Source of the DNA: Bacillota bacterium
Lineage (GTDB): Bacteria > Bacillota > Clostridia > Oscillospirales > Ruminococcaceae
DNA length: 64,000 nt
Reading direction: 5' to 3'
Assembly: GCA_023439835.1 (NCBI GenBank)
Contig: JAEXUW010000009.1
Span: forward strand, 186,001 to 250,000
Position numbers and translations under genes: made by a program. Below the pieces are notes generated by a model. That model was not told where the DNA came from. It did no database searches and saw nothing but the letters and a program-made list of their open reading frames with translations. Positions 1-7,697 of this stretch are shown one piece after another; position 1 is the stretch's first letter; the number at the start of each line of letters is the position of its first letter.

Positions 1-1
1 G

Positions 2-346
2 AATGGGCGAAAAATCGCTGTTTTCAAAGAATCCTACGGCAACGCTTTTTCAACCTATCTTGTTTCTTCATTTGAAGAAATCTATATTATTGACATTCGT
101 TATTTCAATAAAAATGTTGTTACCTATCTTAAAAGCAACGGTATAACCGATGTGCTTTTCATCAATAATGTTTTTGCAGCAAACACCTCTCTTCTTATCG
201 GATATATTGAAAATCTCAAATATGATAAGGCTCCTCCCCCTGTTACAACCACAGCTCCGCCTTTAAATACCGAACCGCCGGAAAGCACCACTACCGAAGA
301 AACTTCTCAAACACAGCCACCTGAAACAGAGCCTGAAGCAGAATAA
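2..346 (+). CDS. C-terminal end of a DHHW-type secreted protein (5' truncated)
   Basis: The frame is open from the first bases of the window, so the start lies outside. The visible 114 residues hold a mixed alpha/beta tail with KESYGNAFSTYLVSSFEEIY, IDIRYF and VLFINNVFAAN, which resembles the C-terminal end of DHHW-motif proteins (SGNH-like, related to alginate O-acetyltransferase AlgJ/AlgX). Those proteins are membrane-anchored extracytoplasmic proteins often linked to polysaccharide acetylation. The last 35 residues are a Pro/Thr/Glu-rich tail. The catalytic part is not in the window, so substrate cannot be judged. It converges on the CAP lipoprotein gene and shares a hairpin with it. Confidence 0.6.
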   Translation, partial: NGRKIAVFKESYGNAFSTYLVSSFEEIYIIDIRYFNKNVVTYLKSNGITDVLFINNVFAANTSLLIGYIENLKYDKAPPPVTTTAPPLNTEPPESTTTEETSQTQPPETEPEAE

Positions 347-370
347 AAAATCAGCCGGGGAAGCCCGGCT
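344..370 (-). terminator. Rho-independent terminator of the CAP lipoprotein gene
   Basis: AGCCGGG (353-359) pairs with CCCGGCT (364-370) around a 4-nt loop. On the minus strand the stem is followed by a T-run (complement of 344-352). It may also slow plus-strand readthrough from the DHHW gene. Confidence 0.75.
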
Positions 371-382
371 GTTGCATTATTA

Positions 383-1153
383 TCAGTTTGTAAATAGCTG
401 AACCCAGTTATGACCGTAAAAACCCCCTGTAACGTATCCTACTCCGATTTTTCCGTAGCTTGCACTCATTATATTTGCTCTGTGTCCGGGTGAATTCATC
501 CAGCCGGTAACAACCTCCTGTGGCGTTTGCTGTCCGCCGGCTATATTCTCGCCACACGTTCTATAGTCTATGTCAAGCTCATCTAATACCGAGTACCATG
601 TTCTTCCGTCGGGACGCTCATGTTCATTATGAATAATAATTTCCTGAGCTCTAATATTAGCGGCACTGTTCAGCTGTGAAGATTCAGCAAGAGCTGAAAG
701 CCCCTCCTTTGCCCTTTCAATATTAACCAGTCTGACTACTTCCGAAATAAAAGGATGTGAATACACGGTTGGTGCTGTTGTCGTAACCGTCGTGGTTGTA
801 GCAGGCGCCGTAGTTGTTGTCGCCGGCTTTGTTGTGGTAACAGGAGCGGTTGTCGTAGTAGTCGGCTTAGGTGTGGTGGTGGTTGCCGGTGCTGTGGTTA
901 TAACAGCTGAAGTCGATGGACTTGTATCGGTCGTAACAACCGTTGTTTCTTCCGTCTCAAGTGACGTTTCGACTTCATTTGAAGTAGACGACACTGAAGA
1001 CGATTCAGAAAACTCTTCTGTGCCACTGATATCGCTGAGTAAAACATTCATATCTGATTTTTCTGACGATTCAGTGCCACTTCTTTCATCACATGCCGAA
1101 AGCATAAACAATGACATAGCTATCAAAATAATAGTTAAAATAATTCTTTTCAT
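383..1153 (-). CDS. CAP-domain (SCP/PR-1-like, YkwD-type) lipoprotein
   Basis: 256 residues. The N-terminus is a lipoprotein signal peptide (MKRIILTIIL..., lipobox LSAC with Cys21). It is followed by an acidic Ser/Thr stretch and a Thr/Pro-rich linker (about residues 60-130). The C-terminal CAP domain (about 132-256) shows the family signatures NIERAKEGLSAL, AQEII, CGENIAGG, TGWMNSPGHRANIM and YGHNWVQLF. Bacterial CAP proteins are secreted; some occur in spores or cell envelopes, but their biochemical role is poorly defined. The protein should be tethered to the outer face of the membrane with the CAP domain held out by the linker. It is a single gene, and a strong terminator follows it. Confidence 0.9.
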   Translation of the reverse strand: MKRIILTIILIAMSLFMLSACDERSGTESSEKSDMNVLLSDISGTEEFSESSSVSSTSNEVETSLETEETTVVTTDTSPSTSAVITTAPATTTTPKPTTTTTAPVTTTKPATTTTAPATTTTVTTTAPTVYSHPFISEVVRLVNIERAKEGLSALAESSQLNSAANIRAQEIIIHNEHERPDGRTWYSVLDELDIDYRTCGENIAGGQQTPQEVVTGWMNSPGHRANIMSASYGKIGVGYVTGGFYGHNWVQLFTN

Positions 1154-1299
1154 AATTTACCTCTCTTTCATCAGGGTTCAACAAACATACTTACTGATGC
1201 AATATAATTATACCATGTTACTGTGAAATGCTCAACACACAAATTATTCAATAAAATATGTTAAAGTGTTCATTTTTGATACTAATTTTTCAATAAAAA

Positions 1300-1320
1300 A
1301 TGCCGTCATTACGACGGCAT
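1300..1320 (-). terminator. Terminator of the DUF364 gene
   Basis: ATGCCGTC (1300-1307) and GACGGCAT (1313-1320) form an 8-bp stem with a 5-nt loop. On the minus strand it is followed by TTTTTTATTG. Confidence 0.8.
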
Positions 1321-1361
1321 AAATGTATAAATATGTTGTTACTTTTCCCAAAACTGCTTAT

Positions 1362-2102
1362 TTAGACAGCTTTAAAGCAAAGTCTTTTCAGCCCTAAAAG
1401 CTCAGCTGCGCCAGAAATTGACGTCCCAAAGAAAAGAACCTCTTTCCCTATATCAATAAAATTAACAACAGAGCCGTTGCAGACAGTACTTCCCGTACAA
1501 AGGATAATATCTGCCCACATCACTGCGTCGCTGTAAGAATCCATGCCATGCTCGACCGTAACACCGTATCGTGTTTCGCCGATATTTTCAGGGTTTAAGT
1601 CAAGAACACGCACATTGAACACTTTTGAAAGATGCTCTAGCATTGCGGGCTGATACCCGATAAGCGCAATTTTCGGATTCCCATAATTAGAACTAATATA
1701 TCTCACAAGCTCAGCGGCACAAAGCTCAGGCTCTTCGTTCTTACAATGAACAGTCTTGTCGCTTATTCCAAGCTTTCTTGTCACTGCATTTAATGTGGCA
1801 ATGAATACTGCAAGAGCATGGGGGTCATTTGCAATATCTGCTTCAATAATGTCTGAAAGCGTTTCGCTTCCTGCGCTGGGGGCATCGGTAAAAGCCTGTC
1901 CGATTTCCCCTTGAAATTCAGCGCTCAGCATAATTTCTTTCCCCGTCAGGATGGGATAGTCCTTTCGCTTTGTAATGCCGATAGCCTCTTCAGGCGATAA
2001 AAGCTTGCAGTTTAGCTTAATAACATGCTGATCTATATTGTTTTCCTCAATTATCTTTTTAAATTTAACCTTTAATTCAGTAAAAAGCTCATCTTTTGTC
2101 AT
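1362..2102 (-). CDS. DUF364/DUF4213 family protein (putative heavy-metal chelation domain)
   Basis: 246 residues, no signal peptide or membrane segment. The N-terminal part (about 1-115) matches the DUF4213 fold. The C-terminal part carries the DUF364 signatures: KIALIGYQPAMLEHL, RVLDLNPENIG, ADIILCTGSTVCNGS, and the closing FFGTSISGAAELLGLKRLC. The GSTVxNGS and GTSxSGAA segments form a conserved pocket in this family, for which metal or small-ligand binding has been proposed, but no reaction is established. The neighbouring sigK element gives no hint of function. Family assignment is firm; role unknown. Confidence 0.8.
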   Translation of the reverse strand: MTKDELFTELKVKFKKIIEENNIDQHVIKLNCKLLSPEEAIGITKRKDYPILTGKEIMLSAEFQGEIGQAFTDAPSAGSETLSDIIEADIANDPHALAVFIATLNAVTRKLGISDKTVHCKNEEPELCAAELVRYISSNYGNPKIALIGYQPAMLEHLSKVFNVRVLDLNPENIGETRYGVTVEHGMDSYSDAVMWADIILCTGSTVCNGSVVNFIDIGKEVLFFGTSISGAAELLGLKRLCFKAV

Positions 2103-2228
2103 AATATCATCTCCTTATAAATAATTATACTCCTATATTTTCTAATTGCAATACACAAATACTCCAACAAAACAATAAAACCAAACAAAAATTATATATA
2201 ATCATATAAAAGTATGTATAATCAAAAA

Positions 2229-2252
2229 GCGGGCACAGCTTACAGTGCCCGC
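2229..2252 (-). terminator. sigK: Terminator behind the sigK 3' end
   Basis: GCGGGCAC (2229-2236) and GTGCCCGC (2245-2252) form a perfect 8-bp stem with an 8-nt loop, followed on the minus strand by TTTTTGATT. It begins 6 bp past the sigK 3'-fragment stop codon, where a normal sigK terminator would be expected. It is also downstream of the recombinase gene in the integrated state. Confidence 0.8.
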
Positions 2253-2257
2253 AATTT

Positions 2258-2328
2258 TTAAAATATCGGCGTTTTATCATATTTCTTTTTCAGGCATGAA
2301 AGTGATTTTTTTTCAATTCTTGATACAT
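2258..2328 (-). CDS. sigK: sigK 3' fragment (end of sigma-K, separated from the rest of the gene)
   Basis: Minus-strand frame with no start of its own. Read from the att core it gives V-S-RIEKKSLSCLKK and then KYDKTPIF and a stop (2258-2260). SRSYVSRIEKxxL is the invariant end of the sigma-K region 4.2 recognition helix, and the 5' fragment stops exactly at SRSYVS. Joining 7714-7720 to 2322-2328 at GATACAT makes the codons TAT GTA TCA AGA ATT GAA, in frame, adding 20 residues. A terminator follows directly. This is too short to be called as a gene on its own and was found by reading outward from the serine recombinase stop. Confidence 0.92.
2322..2328. repeat. att core, recombinase-proximal junction
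   Basis: GATACAT, identical to 7714-7720 and placed within the sigK Val-Ser codons. The flanks diverge immediately: TTCTT on the sigK 3' side, TGGGACTG on the element side. It lies 13 bp from the recombinase stop codon. Confidence 0.88.
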
Positions 2329-2341
2329 TGGGACTGTGCAA

Positions 2342-3949
2342 TTAGAAATGCTTAGTAGTTTTTATACCATCCTTTAGCGGATGGTTTAATTCCTTAACGC
2401 GAAAGTGAATGGTGACTTCCTTTTCCTCGCTAAGCTCAATTCGTGAGATCAGGCTGATCAGCAATTCCTTGTTTGTGTCCACGCTGTCGATGAATTTCTG
2501 CATGAAATGCTCTGCATCCATATAGAGTGTGGAGGCTTTTTTGTTTGCAGTTTCCAACTCCTTCAATCTGTCCTGCAACGCTGGTCTTTCCTGTTTGATG
2601 CGGTCGTATATTCTCTGAAAATCCGCTTCATCCAGTGTTCCGGCAAGCTTGTCGTTATATACCTTGTCAAGGTGGGCGGTGAGCTTTGCCTGTTGTTGCT
2701 GAGTCTGCTTGATTTGCTCTTCAATGCTTGCTCTGCTTGCAGTTTTTTCAGCGACAGACTTAACTTGCTCAGCGCAGTTTTCTCGGTCAAGGTATTGCGA
2801 GCAGATTTCCCGCACCTTTTCAAGCACCGCCTCGGTAATGGTATCTACACGTGTGCAGTGGCAGGTGCATTTTCGCTCAGTCGTAAAGCGCTGATAGGTT
2901 CGGCAGACGAAGTAGAGCACCTTTCTTCCGCCTGATAGTGTGCGTTCCAAAACCCCCAGCGGATATCCGCATTCATGACAGTAGATCAATCCCTTGAGCA
3001 AAAATTCGTGCGTGCGAGAACGGGTGTTGGTTCGGCTGGCAATCATCAGCCCAACCTTGCGGAAGGTATCCTCATCAATAATTGGGGTATGCGTTCCCTC
3101 CACAACAGTCCATTCCTCGGGGGGGAGCTTTTTGCAGGCATCAATCTTATAGTTAATTTTGCGAATGCGCCCCTGCACCATATTCCCGATGTAGACTTCA
3201 TTTTTGAGCATAAACGAGATACGCTCCGAACTCCACTTTCCAAAATATGCACCTTTTTTTGCTAAAGTCAGCTTTGCGTATTGCAACGGTGTAGGAACGC
3301 CCTCTTCATTGAGAATCACGGCAATTTCACGGCATGATTTGCCCTCTAAGGCAAGGGCGAATATTCTGCGCACCACCTCTGCGGCGGAAGGGTCAATCTC
3401 AATGGTGTTTTTATGCTCCTTCGAAATCATGTAGCCATAGGAAGCCTTGCCACCGATAAACAGCCCCTTGCGCTGTTTATCACGCTTGACGCTGGTGATT
3501 TTCTTGCTGATATCCTTGGCGTACATGTCGTTCATGATTGCCTTAAAGGGTGTGATGTCGTTTATACTGCTGTCAATACCAGTGTCCACGCCGTCGAGCA
3601 GCGATATGTAGCGCACACCATTCATGGGGAAGAATTTCTCAAGGTAGAAGCCGGTTTGGATGTAATCTCTTCCCAGACGTGACATATCCTTTGTGAGCAC
3701 CATGTTAACCTTTTTCGCCTTGATGTCGGCAATAAGTCGCTGAAAATCGGGCCGGTCGAAGCTTGTGCCAGAGTACCCATCGTCGATATAGGTGTCATAA
3801 ATATCCAGACGTTGTTCTTTTGCAAACTCTGTCAGCAGACTGCGCTGGTTGGTTACGCTTTCGGATTCCTTATCACTATCATCCTCCTTTGAAAGTCTAA
3901 TGTAAAATGCGGTTTTATAGTCCATTGGGTTGCTTATTTTTGTGTACAT
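2342..3949 (-). CDS. Large serine recombinase (SpoIVCA/TnpX-like), predicted sigK-element excisionase
   Basis: 535 residues from the ATG at 3947-3949, chosen because GGAGG (3956-3960) sits 6 nt upstream; an 8-residue longer reading lacks such a site. The resolvase catalytic domain (about 8-150) has YIRLSKED with nucleophile Ser20, DDGYSGTSFDRPDFQ, and KDMSRLGRDYIQTG. A Recombinase (DNA-binding) domain follows (about 165-270). A Cys4 zinc ribbon (YCHECGYPLG ... CTCHC) comes next, then a Lys/Gln-rich coiled coil and a DUF4368-type end. Nothing is truncated. The reaction is site-specific recombination through a 5'-phosphoserine intermediate at 2-bp-staggered cuts. It overlaps the upstream 60-aa ORF by 16 bp and lies against one att core. 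Its location inside split sigK makes a SpoIVCA-like role likely. Confidence 0.93.
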   Translation of the reverse strand: MYTKISNPMDYKTAFYIRLSKEDDSDKESESVTNQRSLLTEFAKEQRLDIYDTYIDDGYSGTSFDRPDFQRLIADIKAKKVNMVLTKDMSRLGRDYIQTGFYLEKFFPMNGVRYISLLDGVDTGIDSSINDITPFKAIMNDMYAKDISKKITSVKRDKQRKGLFIGGKASYGYMISKEHKNTIEIDPSAAEVVRRIFALALEGKSCREIAVILNEEGVPTPLQYAKLTLAKKGAYFGKWSSERISFMLKNEVYIGNMVQGRIRKINYKIDACKKLPPEEWTVVEGTHTPIIDEDTFRKVGLMIASRTNTRSRTHEFLLKGLIYCHECGYPLGVLERTLSGGRKVLYFVCRTYQRFTTERKCTCHCTRVDTITEAVLEKVREICSQYLDRENCAEQVKSVAEKTASRASIEEQIKQTQQQQAKLTAHLDKVYNDKLAGTLDEADFQRIYDRIKQERPALQDRLKELETANKKASTLYMDAEHFMQKFIDSVDTNKELLISLISRIELSEEKEVTIHFRVKELNHPLKDGIKTTKHF

Positions 3950-4116
3950 ATTGTACCTCCAATATGCAACCACCCACTTGTGACATGATAACTCTTTTCG
4001 GCTTCATTAGCAAGAAATCGTGCGAACGACTGCGCTAGAATTTTATTGGCTTCTTCTCCATTTTCATAATATAGACATGTGGTTTTGACACTTCCTTTTA
4101 TGTTGTCGTGCTTCAT
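3934..4116 (-). CDS. 60-aa protein overlapping the recombinase start
   Basis: A small protein with no signal peptide, containing KTTCLYYENGEEANKILAQS and FARFLANEAEK, so probably one beta strand followed by a helix. Its last 16 bp overlap the recombinase start, and the recombinase ribosome site lies inside it, which suggests translational coupling. Small ORFs of this kind often precede large serine recombinases in clostridial transposons. Its position makes it a candidate recombination directionality factor, by analogy with the 58-aa SprB of the SPbeta spsM system; that is inference only. The ribosome site GGGGGTG is weak and lies in a hairpin (4124-4148). Confidence 0.6.
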   Translation of the reverse strand: MKHDNIKGSVKTTCLYYENGEEANKILAQSFARFLANEAEKSYHVTSGWLHIGGTICTQK

Positions 4117-4123
4117 GTAAACA

Positions 4124-4148
4124 CCCCCGCTATATGTGTACGCGGGGG
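4124..4148 (-). promoter_or_regulatory. Perfect hairpin covering the ribosome site of the recombinase operon
   Basis: CCCCCGC (4124-4130) and GCGGGGG (4142-4148) pair perfectly over an 11-nt loop. On the minus-strand transcript the 3' arm contains the GGGGGTG that serves as ribosome site for the 60-aa ORF, 5 nt before its ATG. Folding should hide the site. It has no U-tract, so it is not a simple terminator. Confidence 0.5.
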
Positions 4149-4277
4149 CAGATTGTCCGTATTACTGCATTTTTTGCATGATATATAGGGCATTAATATA
4201 AATTTGACTTTTTATTATTACACATGATATAATAATATATTATATATAATTTTAGCATGTAGAAAAGAGATGATTTC

Positions 4278-5342
4278 ATGAAAAAAATACTTAAACGAGT
4301 CGGGCTAATTATTCTTTTTATCATTATAACGGTCGCACTGATTGCTGCATTATTGTTTAGAAATGAGCTTCGGTCATTGTGGTCGCTTAAAAAGCTTGAC
4401 AACTACGGAATGTTTCAAATGACATATTACGGCGATTATGGCTTTGATGACTTTTTAGAAATCGGCGCAAAAAGTGACAGCGATATTGAAGCTTTTGTTA
4501 CAAAGCGTCTGCTTAAAGGCTTGCCTATTGATTTAGGTGTAACGGGCGATGGCTGTACCGCTTTTGTGACACAAAACAACAATGGTGAGATAATTTTCGG
4601 AAGAAACTTTGACTTTACATATTCGCCTTCTCTTCAGGTATTTACATCACCTGATAACGGCTATAAATCCGTTTCAACAGTTAATTTGACTTTTGCGGGA
4701 TATGATGAGGATAAGCTTCCCAAGGGTTTAAGCTTTGATAGCTTTTTAACTTTAGCAGCACCATATTTGCCGTTTGATGGTATGAATGAAAAAGGTGTTA
4801 CAATCGCTTTGCTTGCTGTGCCGGAATCGGACGTCACTAACGACCCGGATAAAATCACGCTGAATACAACAACATCAATACGTCTTGTTTTGGATAAGGC
4901 CGCTACTGTTGATGAGGCAGTTGAATTGCTTAGTAATTATAATATTTATTTTTCAGGTGATATTGACTGTCATTATTTAATAGCCGACGCAACCGGCAAA
5001 TCGGTAATTGTGGAGTATTACGACGGCGGTATGCAGGTTGTAGAAGCAAGTGAGAGTTATCAGATTGCTTCAAACTTTATTGCATATAATGACTTAAATA
5101 TAGGTGAGGGCTATACAGAATTTGAACGTTATAACGCTGTTAAGAGCCAAATAGAAGAAAGTGAAAACGGCATAACAAATGAACAGGCTATTTCTCTTTT
5201 AGCAACAGTAGGTGTTATGGACGAAGGTACAGACAAATTACAGTGGTCTGTTCTATATAATCTGACAACCAAAGAGGCCAGCATTTTCGCCCACAGAAAC
5301 ACAGATAATATTTTTCATTCAAAGCTGAATTTAAAATCTTAA
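4278..5342 (+). CDS. Membrane-anchored linear amide C-N hydrolase (choloylglycine hydrolase/penicillin acylase-like, Ntn fold)
   Basis: 354 residues. Residues 8-27 form one hydrophobic segment preceded by KKILKR, so the enzyme should be anchored with its domain outside. After a 60-residue spacer comes the Ntn-hydrolase core. It begins at Cys93 (GDGCTAF), the expected nucleophile after propeptide cleavage. GEIIFGRNFDF (the Arg-Asn-x-Asp motif of the family), PFDGMNEKGVTIAL, and VEYYDGG follow. Family members cleave amides such as bile salts, penicillin V or acyl-homoserine lactones; the substrate here cannot be read. It lies inside the sigK element as cargo, divergent from the recombinase operon. 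Confidence 0.8.
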   Translation: MKKILKRVGLIILFIIITVALIAALLFRNELRSLWSLKKLDNYGMFQMTYYGDYGFDDFLEIGAKSDSDIEAFVTKRLLKGLPIDLGVTGDGCTAFVTQNNNGEIIFGRNFDFTYSPSLQVFTSPDNGYKSVSTVNLTFAGYDEDKLPKGLSFDSFLTLAAPYLPFDGMNEKGVTIALLAVPESDVTNDPDKITLNTTTSIRLVLDKAATVDEAVELLSNYNIYFSGDIDCHYLIADATGKSVIVEYYDGGMQVVEASESYQIASNFIAYNDLNIGEGYTEFERYNAVKSQIEESENGITNEQAISLLATVGVMDEGTDKLQWSVLYNLTTKEASIFAHRNTDNIFHSKLNLKS

Positions 5343-5374
5343 TTTCGTCACTTATCCTTATAAAAATACAAACA

Positions 5375-5407
5375 AAGGCACTCTGCATTGTTATTGCAAA
5401 GTGCCTT
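5375..5407. terminator. Shared terminator between hydrolase and histidine kinase genes
   Basis: AAGGCACT (5375-5382) pairs with AGTGCCTT (5400-5407), with further TGCA/TGCA pairing inside. T-rich flanks on both strands suit two convergent genes. Confidence 0.65.
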
Positions 5408-5422
5408 ATTATTATACAAAAT

Positions 5423-6802
5423 CTAATTATTAATGCCACAGTAATTTTCTAATTCAATAATTTTATGCTTATCACAATTTTGCTTGAGCATTACAGAAAT
5501 ACAAAACATACCGTTCTTAAGCTCTGATCTGGCAAAGCCTTCATAACGCTTGGCTATTGCTTTCACAGATTCAACGCCGATTCCAGTTCCCTCATGCTTT
5601 GTTGATATATACACACCGTCCTTATCGGTTCTTATTTCATTTTCATATGTATTATCAACTGTAATTAAAACACGTTCATTTTCAACTTGACCTCGCAAAA
5701 CAATTTTGCGGTCAAGTGTTTTTTGCGCCTTGCAAGCATATATTGCGTTTTCAAGAAGATTCCCCCATATGACGCAAAAGTCGCTGTCTGAGATGCTGAT
5801 TTTTGCGGGAATATCAAGCTTCACATCAAATTCTATTTTATTCTCTTTTGCCAGCTGTTCAAAATATAAAATCAACATATTTATGGTGTAATGCTCACAA
5901 AAAACAATCGAATTATCCTCGGGCAGGGTGCTTATAAACGAGTTTAAATACTCCCTGAGTCCGTCATAATCCTTTTTATCCGAATACCCCGAAATCAGCG
6001 TGATATGATGACGCAAATCATGCTTGGCTCTTCGTGCCTCTGCAACACGCTCACGCAGGTTTTCATATTGAAGCGATTGCATTGCCAACTGATGATTTTT
6101 TGCTTCAAGCTCAATGTTTCTAACGTTCTCATGCACCATTCTGACAATGACACAATAAACCAAAAAAGCCCCCAGATTAATTATTAAAAGCAAAATTGTA
6201 TTTCTAGGGTTAAGTGCAATTTCAAGGCTTGTCAGTGACTTGCTATACAAGCTGTATTGTGTAATTATATGAAAGGTTGAAGGAATAAGCCACAAATAAC
6301 GCCAGCGAAGACCGTTCACATCATGCTCAACCGCCTGAGAAAGCTGTTTTTTTATGTAAATAAAAAGTGGTGTCAAAATCAAAAGCTGGGCAATAGCTGT
6401 CAGCATCGAAAACGACCATCGATACGTCTGAAGCGCAAGCTTTGGAAAGATCATTCCTTCAATGCACTTTGAAGCTATTACTATAAAATTGTTGAAATGC
6501 GATAGCATGAGGAGTATAAAAAGCGTTTTCCCCAAATCAGCTTTTATTACTAGAAAATAAAAGAAGATATAAACCAAGGTGCTGATAACGCTGACTATGC
6601 CCTTGTTTTCGCCAGCAAAAAAACACGCCCATATTCCAAGCCAAAGCTGAACAATGGTCGCCGCACCGATTATTCCGACAGTGCCTTTTTTTGAAAAACG
6701 AAGCCTGTTCCTGAATGTATAAAGAGCAAGAACCATACTAGGTAAAAAGTTTAGCATTGAATACAGAATAATTTCAAACACACTCAAAACTGAAAGCTTC
6801 AC
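5423..6802 (-). CDS. AgrC-like sensor histidine kinase (GHKL type) inside the sigK element
   Basis: 459 residues. Residues 1-222 hold about six hydrophobic segments, typical of polytopic peptide-sensing kinases. The dimerisation/phosphoacceptor region has RRAKHDLRHH with His261 as the predicted phosphorylated residue. The HATPase_c_5 domain has VIWGNLLENAIYAC (N box), EGTGIGVESVKAIAKRYEG (G box) and a degenerate final strand. It overlaps the response regulator by 4 bp, so the two are co-translated. No agrB/agrD-like peptide gene is visible in the element, so the signal is unknown. AgrC-like kinases usually respond to secreted peptides. Confidence 0.9.
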   Translation of the reverse strand: MKLSVLSVFEIILYSMLNFLPSMVLALYTFRNRLRFSKKGTVGIIGAATIVQLWLGIWACFFAGENKGIVSVISTLVYIFFYFLVIKADLGKTLFILLMLSHFNNFIVIASKCIEGMIFPKLALQTYRWSFSMLTAIAQLLILTPLFIYIKKQLSQAVEHDVNGLRWRYLWLIPSTFHIITQYSLYSKSLTSLEIALNPRNTILLLIINLGAFLVYCVIVRMVHENVRNIELEAKNHQLAMQSLQYENLRERVAEARRAKHDLRHHITLISGYSDKKDYDGLREYLNSFISTLPEDNSIVFCEHYTINMLILYFEQLAKENKIEFDVKLDIPAKISISDSDFCVIWGNLLENAIYACKAQKTLDRKIVLRGQVENERVLITVDNTYENEIRTDKDGVYISTKHEGTGIGVESVKAIAKRYEGFARSELKNGMFCISVMLKQNCDKHKIIELENYCGINN

Positions 6803-7524
6803 CTTCTCATATCACCTCGTAATTTATCAAACAAAAAGCCGTTATAGGTGGCTTCACTTTCCTTTGCTCTTCTGCGACTTATCGGGGCAAACAAACCATT
6901 ACTCATCACGAAAACATCTTTCCCAACACTTGAAACCTCATAAAGATTGACTATTACGCCCTTTGCGCAAACCAAAAGAAAAGGATAATCACAAATAAGC
7001 TTTTCAAATTCAGCCTGTGGAAGTCGTGTTTTTATATCATCGCCTTTTTTTGTATGTATTAAAATTGTATGATTATAATACTCTGAAAAAATAATATTGC
7101 GAAGAATCAACGTTTGACCATCGGGGAGAGTTGTGTATCTAAGAAGCTCATAATCCTCAGGATTAATTTTTTGTATCATAGCGCTTATTGCGTCACTTGT
7201 GACAGGCTTTAAAAGATAATAACTGGCACTCACCGAATAGCTTTCACTAGCGAAATCATTGCTTGTCGTGCAAAATACAAGCTTGACATTTATATCGGTT
7301 TCACGCACTTTTCGAGCAACCTCAACGCCTGAAATCCCATTCATATACATATCTAAAACGATAATATCATATTTTCCTTCATTCCACGAGTTGAGAAATT
7401 CTTCACCGCTCAAAAACGAATCCACTGTGTCAATATTCAAGTTCAGCTTATTAAATGCGTCAGCAATCATATCCGCCAAAAGCTCTGTTTCCAAAGGCTG
7501 GTCATCTACGAGTGCAATTCTCAT
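6799..7524 (-). CDS. LytTR-family response regulator (AgrA-like) inside the sigK element
   Basis: 241 residues; ATG preceded by GGGAGG with 6-nt spacing. The receiver domain (1-125) has VDD (Asp7/Asp8), phosphoacceptor Asp58 in IIVLDMY, and Lys106 in YYLLKPV. The C-terminal LytTR DNA-binding domain (about 135-235) contains FSEYYNHTILIHT, RLPQAEFEKLI and GLFAPISRRRAKE. It is the first gene of a two-gene operon with the kinase. Upstream lie a consensus sigma-A promoter (7555-7583) and two 13-bp direct repeats, the arrangement expected for LytTR autoregulation. Other targets are not visible in the element. Confidence 0.92.
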   Translation of the reverse strand: MRIALVDDQPLETELLADMIADAFNKLNLNIDTVDSFLSGEEFLNSWNEGKYDIIVLDMYMNGISGVEVARKVRETDINVKLVFCTTSNDFASESYSVSASYYLLKPVTSDAISAMIQKINPEDYELLRYTTLPDGQTLILRNIIFSEYYNHTILIHTKKGDDIKTRLPQAEFEKLICDYPFLLVCAKGVIVNLYEVSSVGKDVFVMSNGLFAPISRRRAKESEATYNGFLFDKLRGDMRR

Positions 7525-7554
7525 AATAGCCTCCCATAGTAATATTTTCTTTAA

Positions 7555-7583
7555 ATTATACTATAATGAAGCATCAATGTAAA
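7555..7583 (-). promoter_or_regulatory. Sigma-A promoter of the element two-component system
   Basis: On the minus strand TTTACA (complement of 7578-7583), a 17-bp spacer, and TATAAT (complement of 7555-7560), 31 bp before the response regulator start. Confidence 0.85.
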
Positions 7584-7602
7584 GGTTTTTTGCTGTCATT
7601 TT

Positions 7603-7635
7603 ACCGTTTGAGTAAAAAAATAACCGTTTGAGTAA
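7603..7635 (-). promoter_or_regulatory. Direct-repeat operator, probable LytTR response regulator site
   Basis: ACCGTTTGAGTAA occurs at 7603-7615 and 7623-7635, exactly 20 bp apart, so both lie on the same face of the helix. The right copy extends into an inverted repeat (ACCGTT...AACGGT). LytTR regulators bind paired 9-bp direct repeats with about two-turn spacing just upstream of the -35 box. These repeats begin 20 bp upstream of the -35 element of the operon. Confidence 0.7.
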
Positions 7636-7697
7636 CGGTAAAGGAAGCTTTTACTCCAATGCTATTCCCTTGCTCTTCATTTTTCAGGTGTATATTT

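Noticed and set aside
792..1226. Open frame on the plus strand rich in Val
   Set aside because: It is the reverse reading of the Thr-rich linker of the CAP lipoprotein gene.
2294..4182. GCATGA direct repeat around the recombinase as element ends
   Set aside because: Only 6 bp, with the right copy inside an AT-rich leader, and it does not explain the split sigK. The GATACAT pair does.
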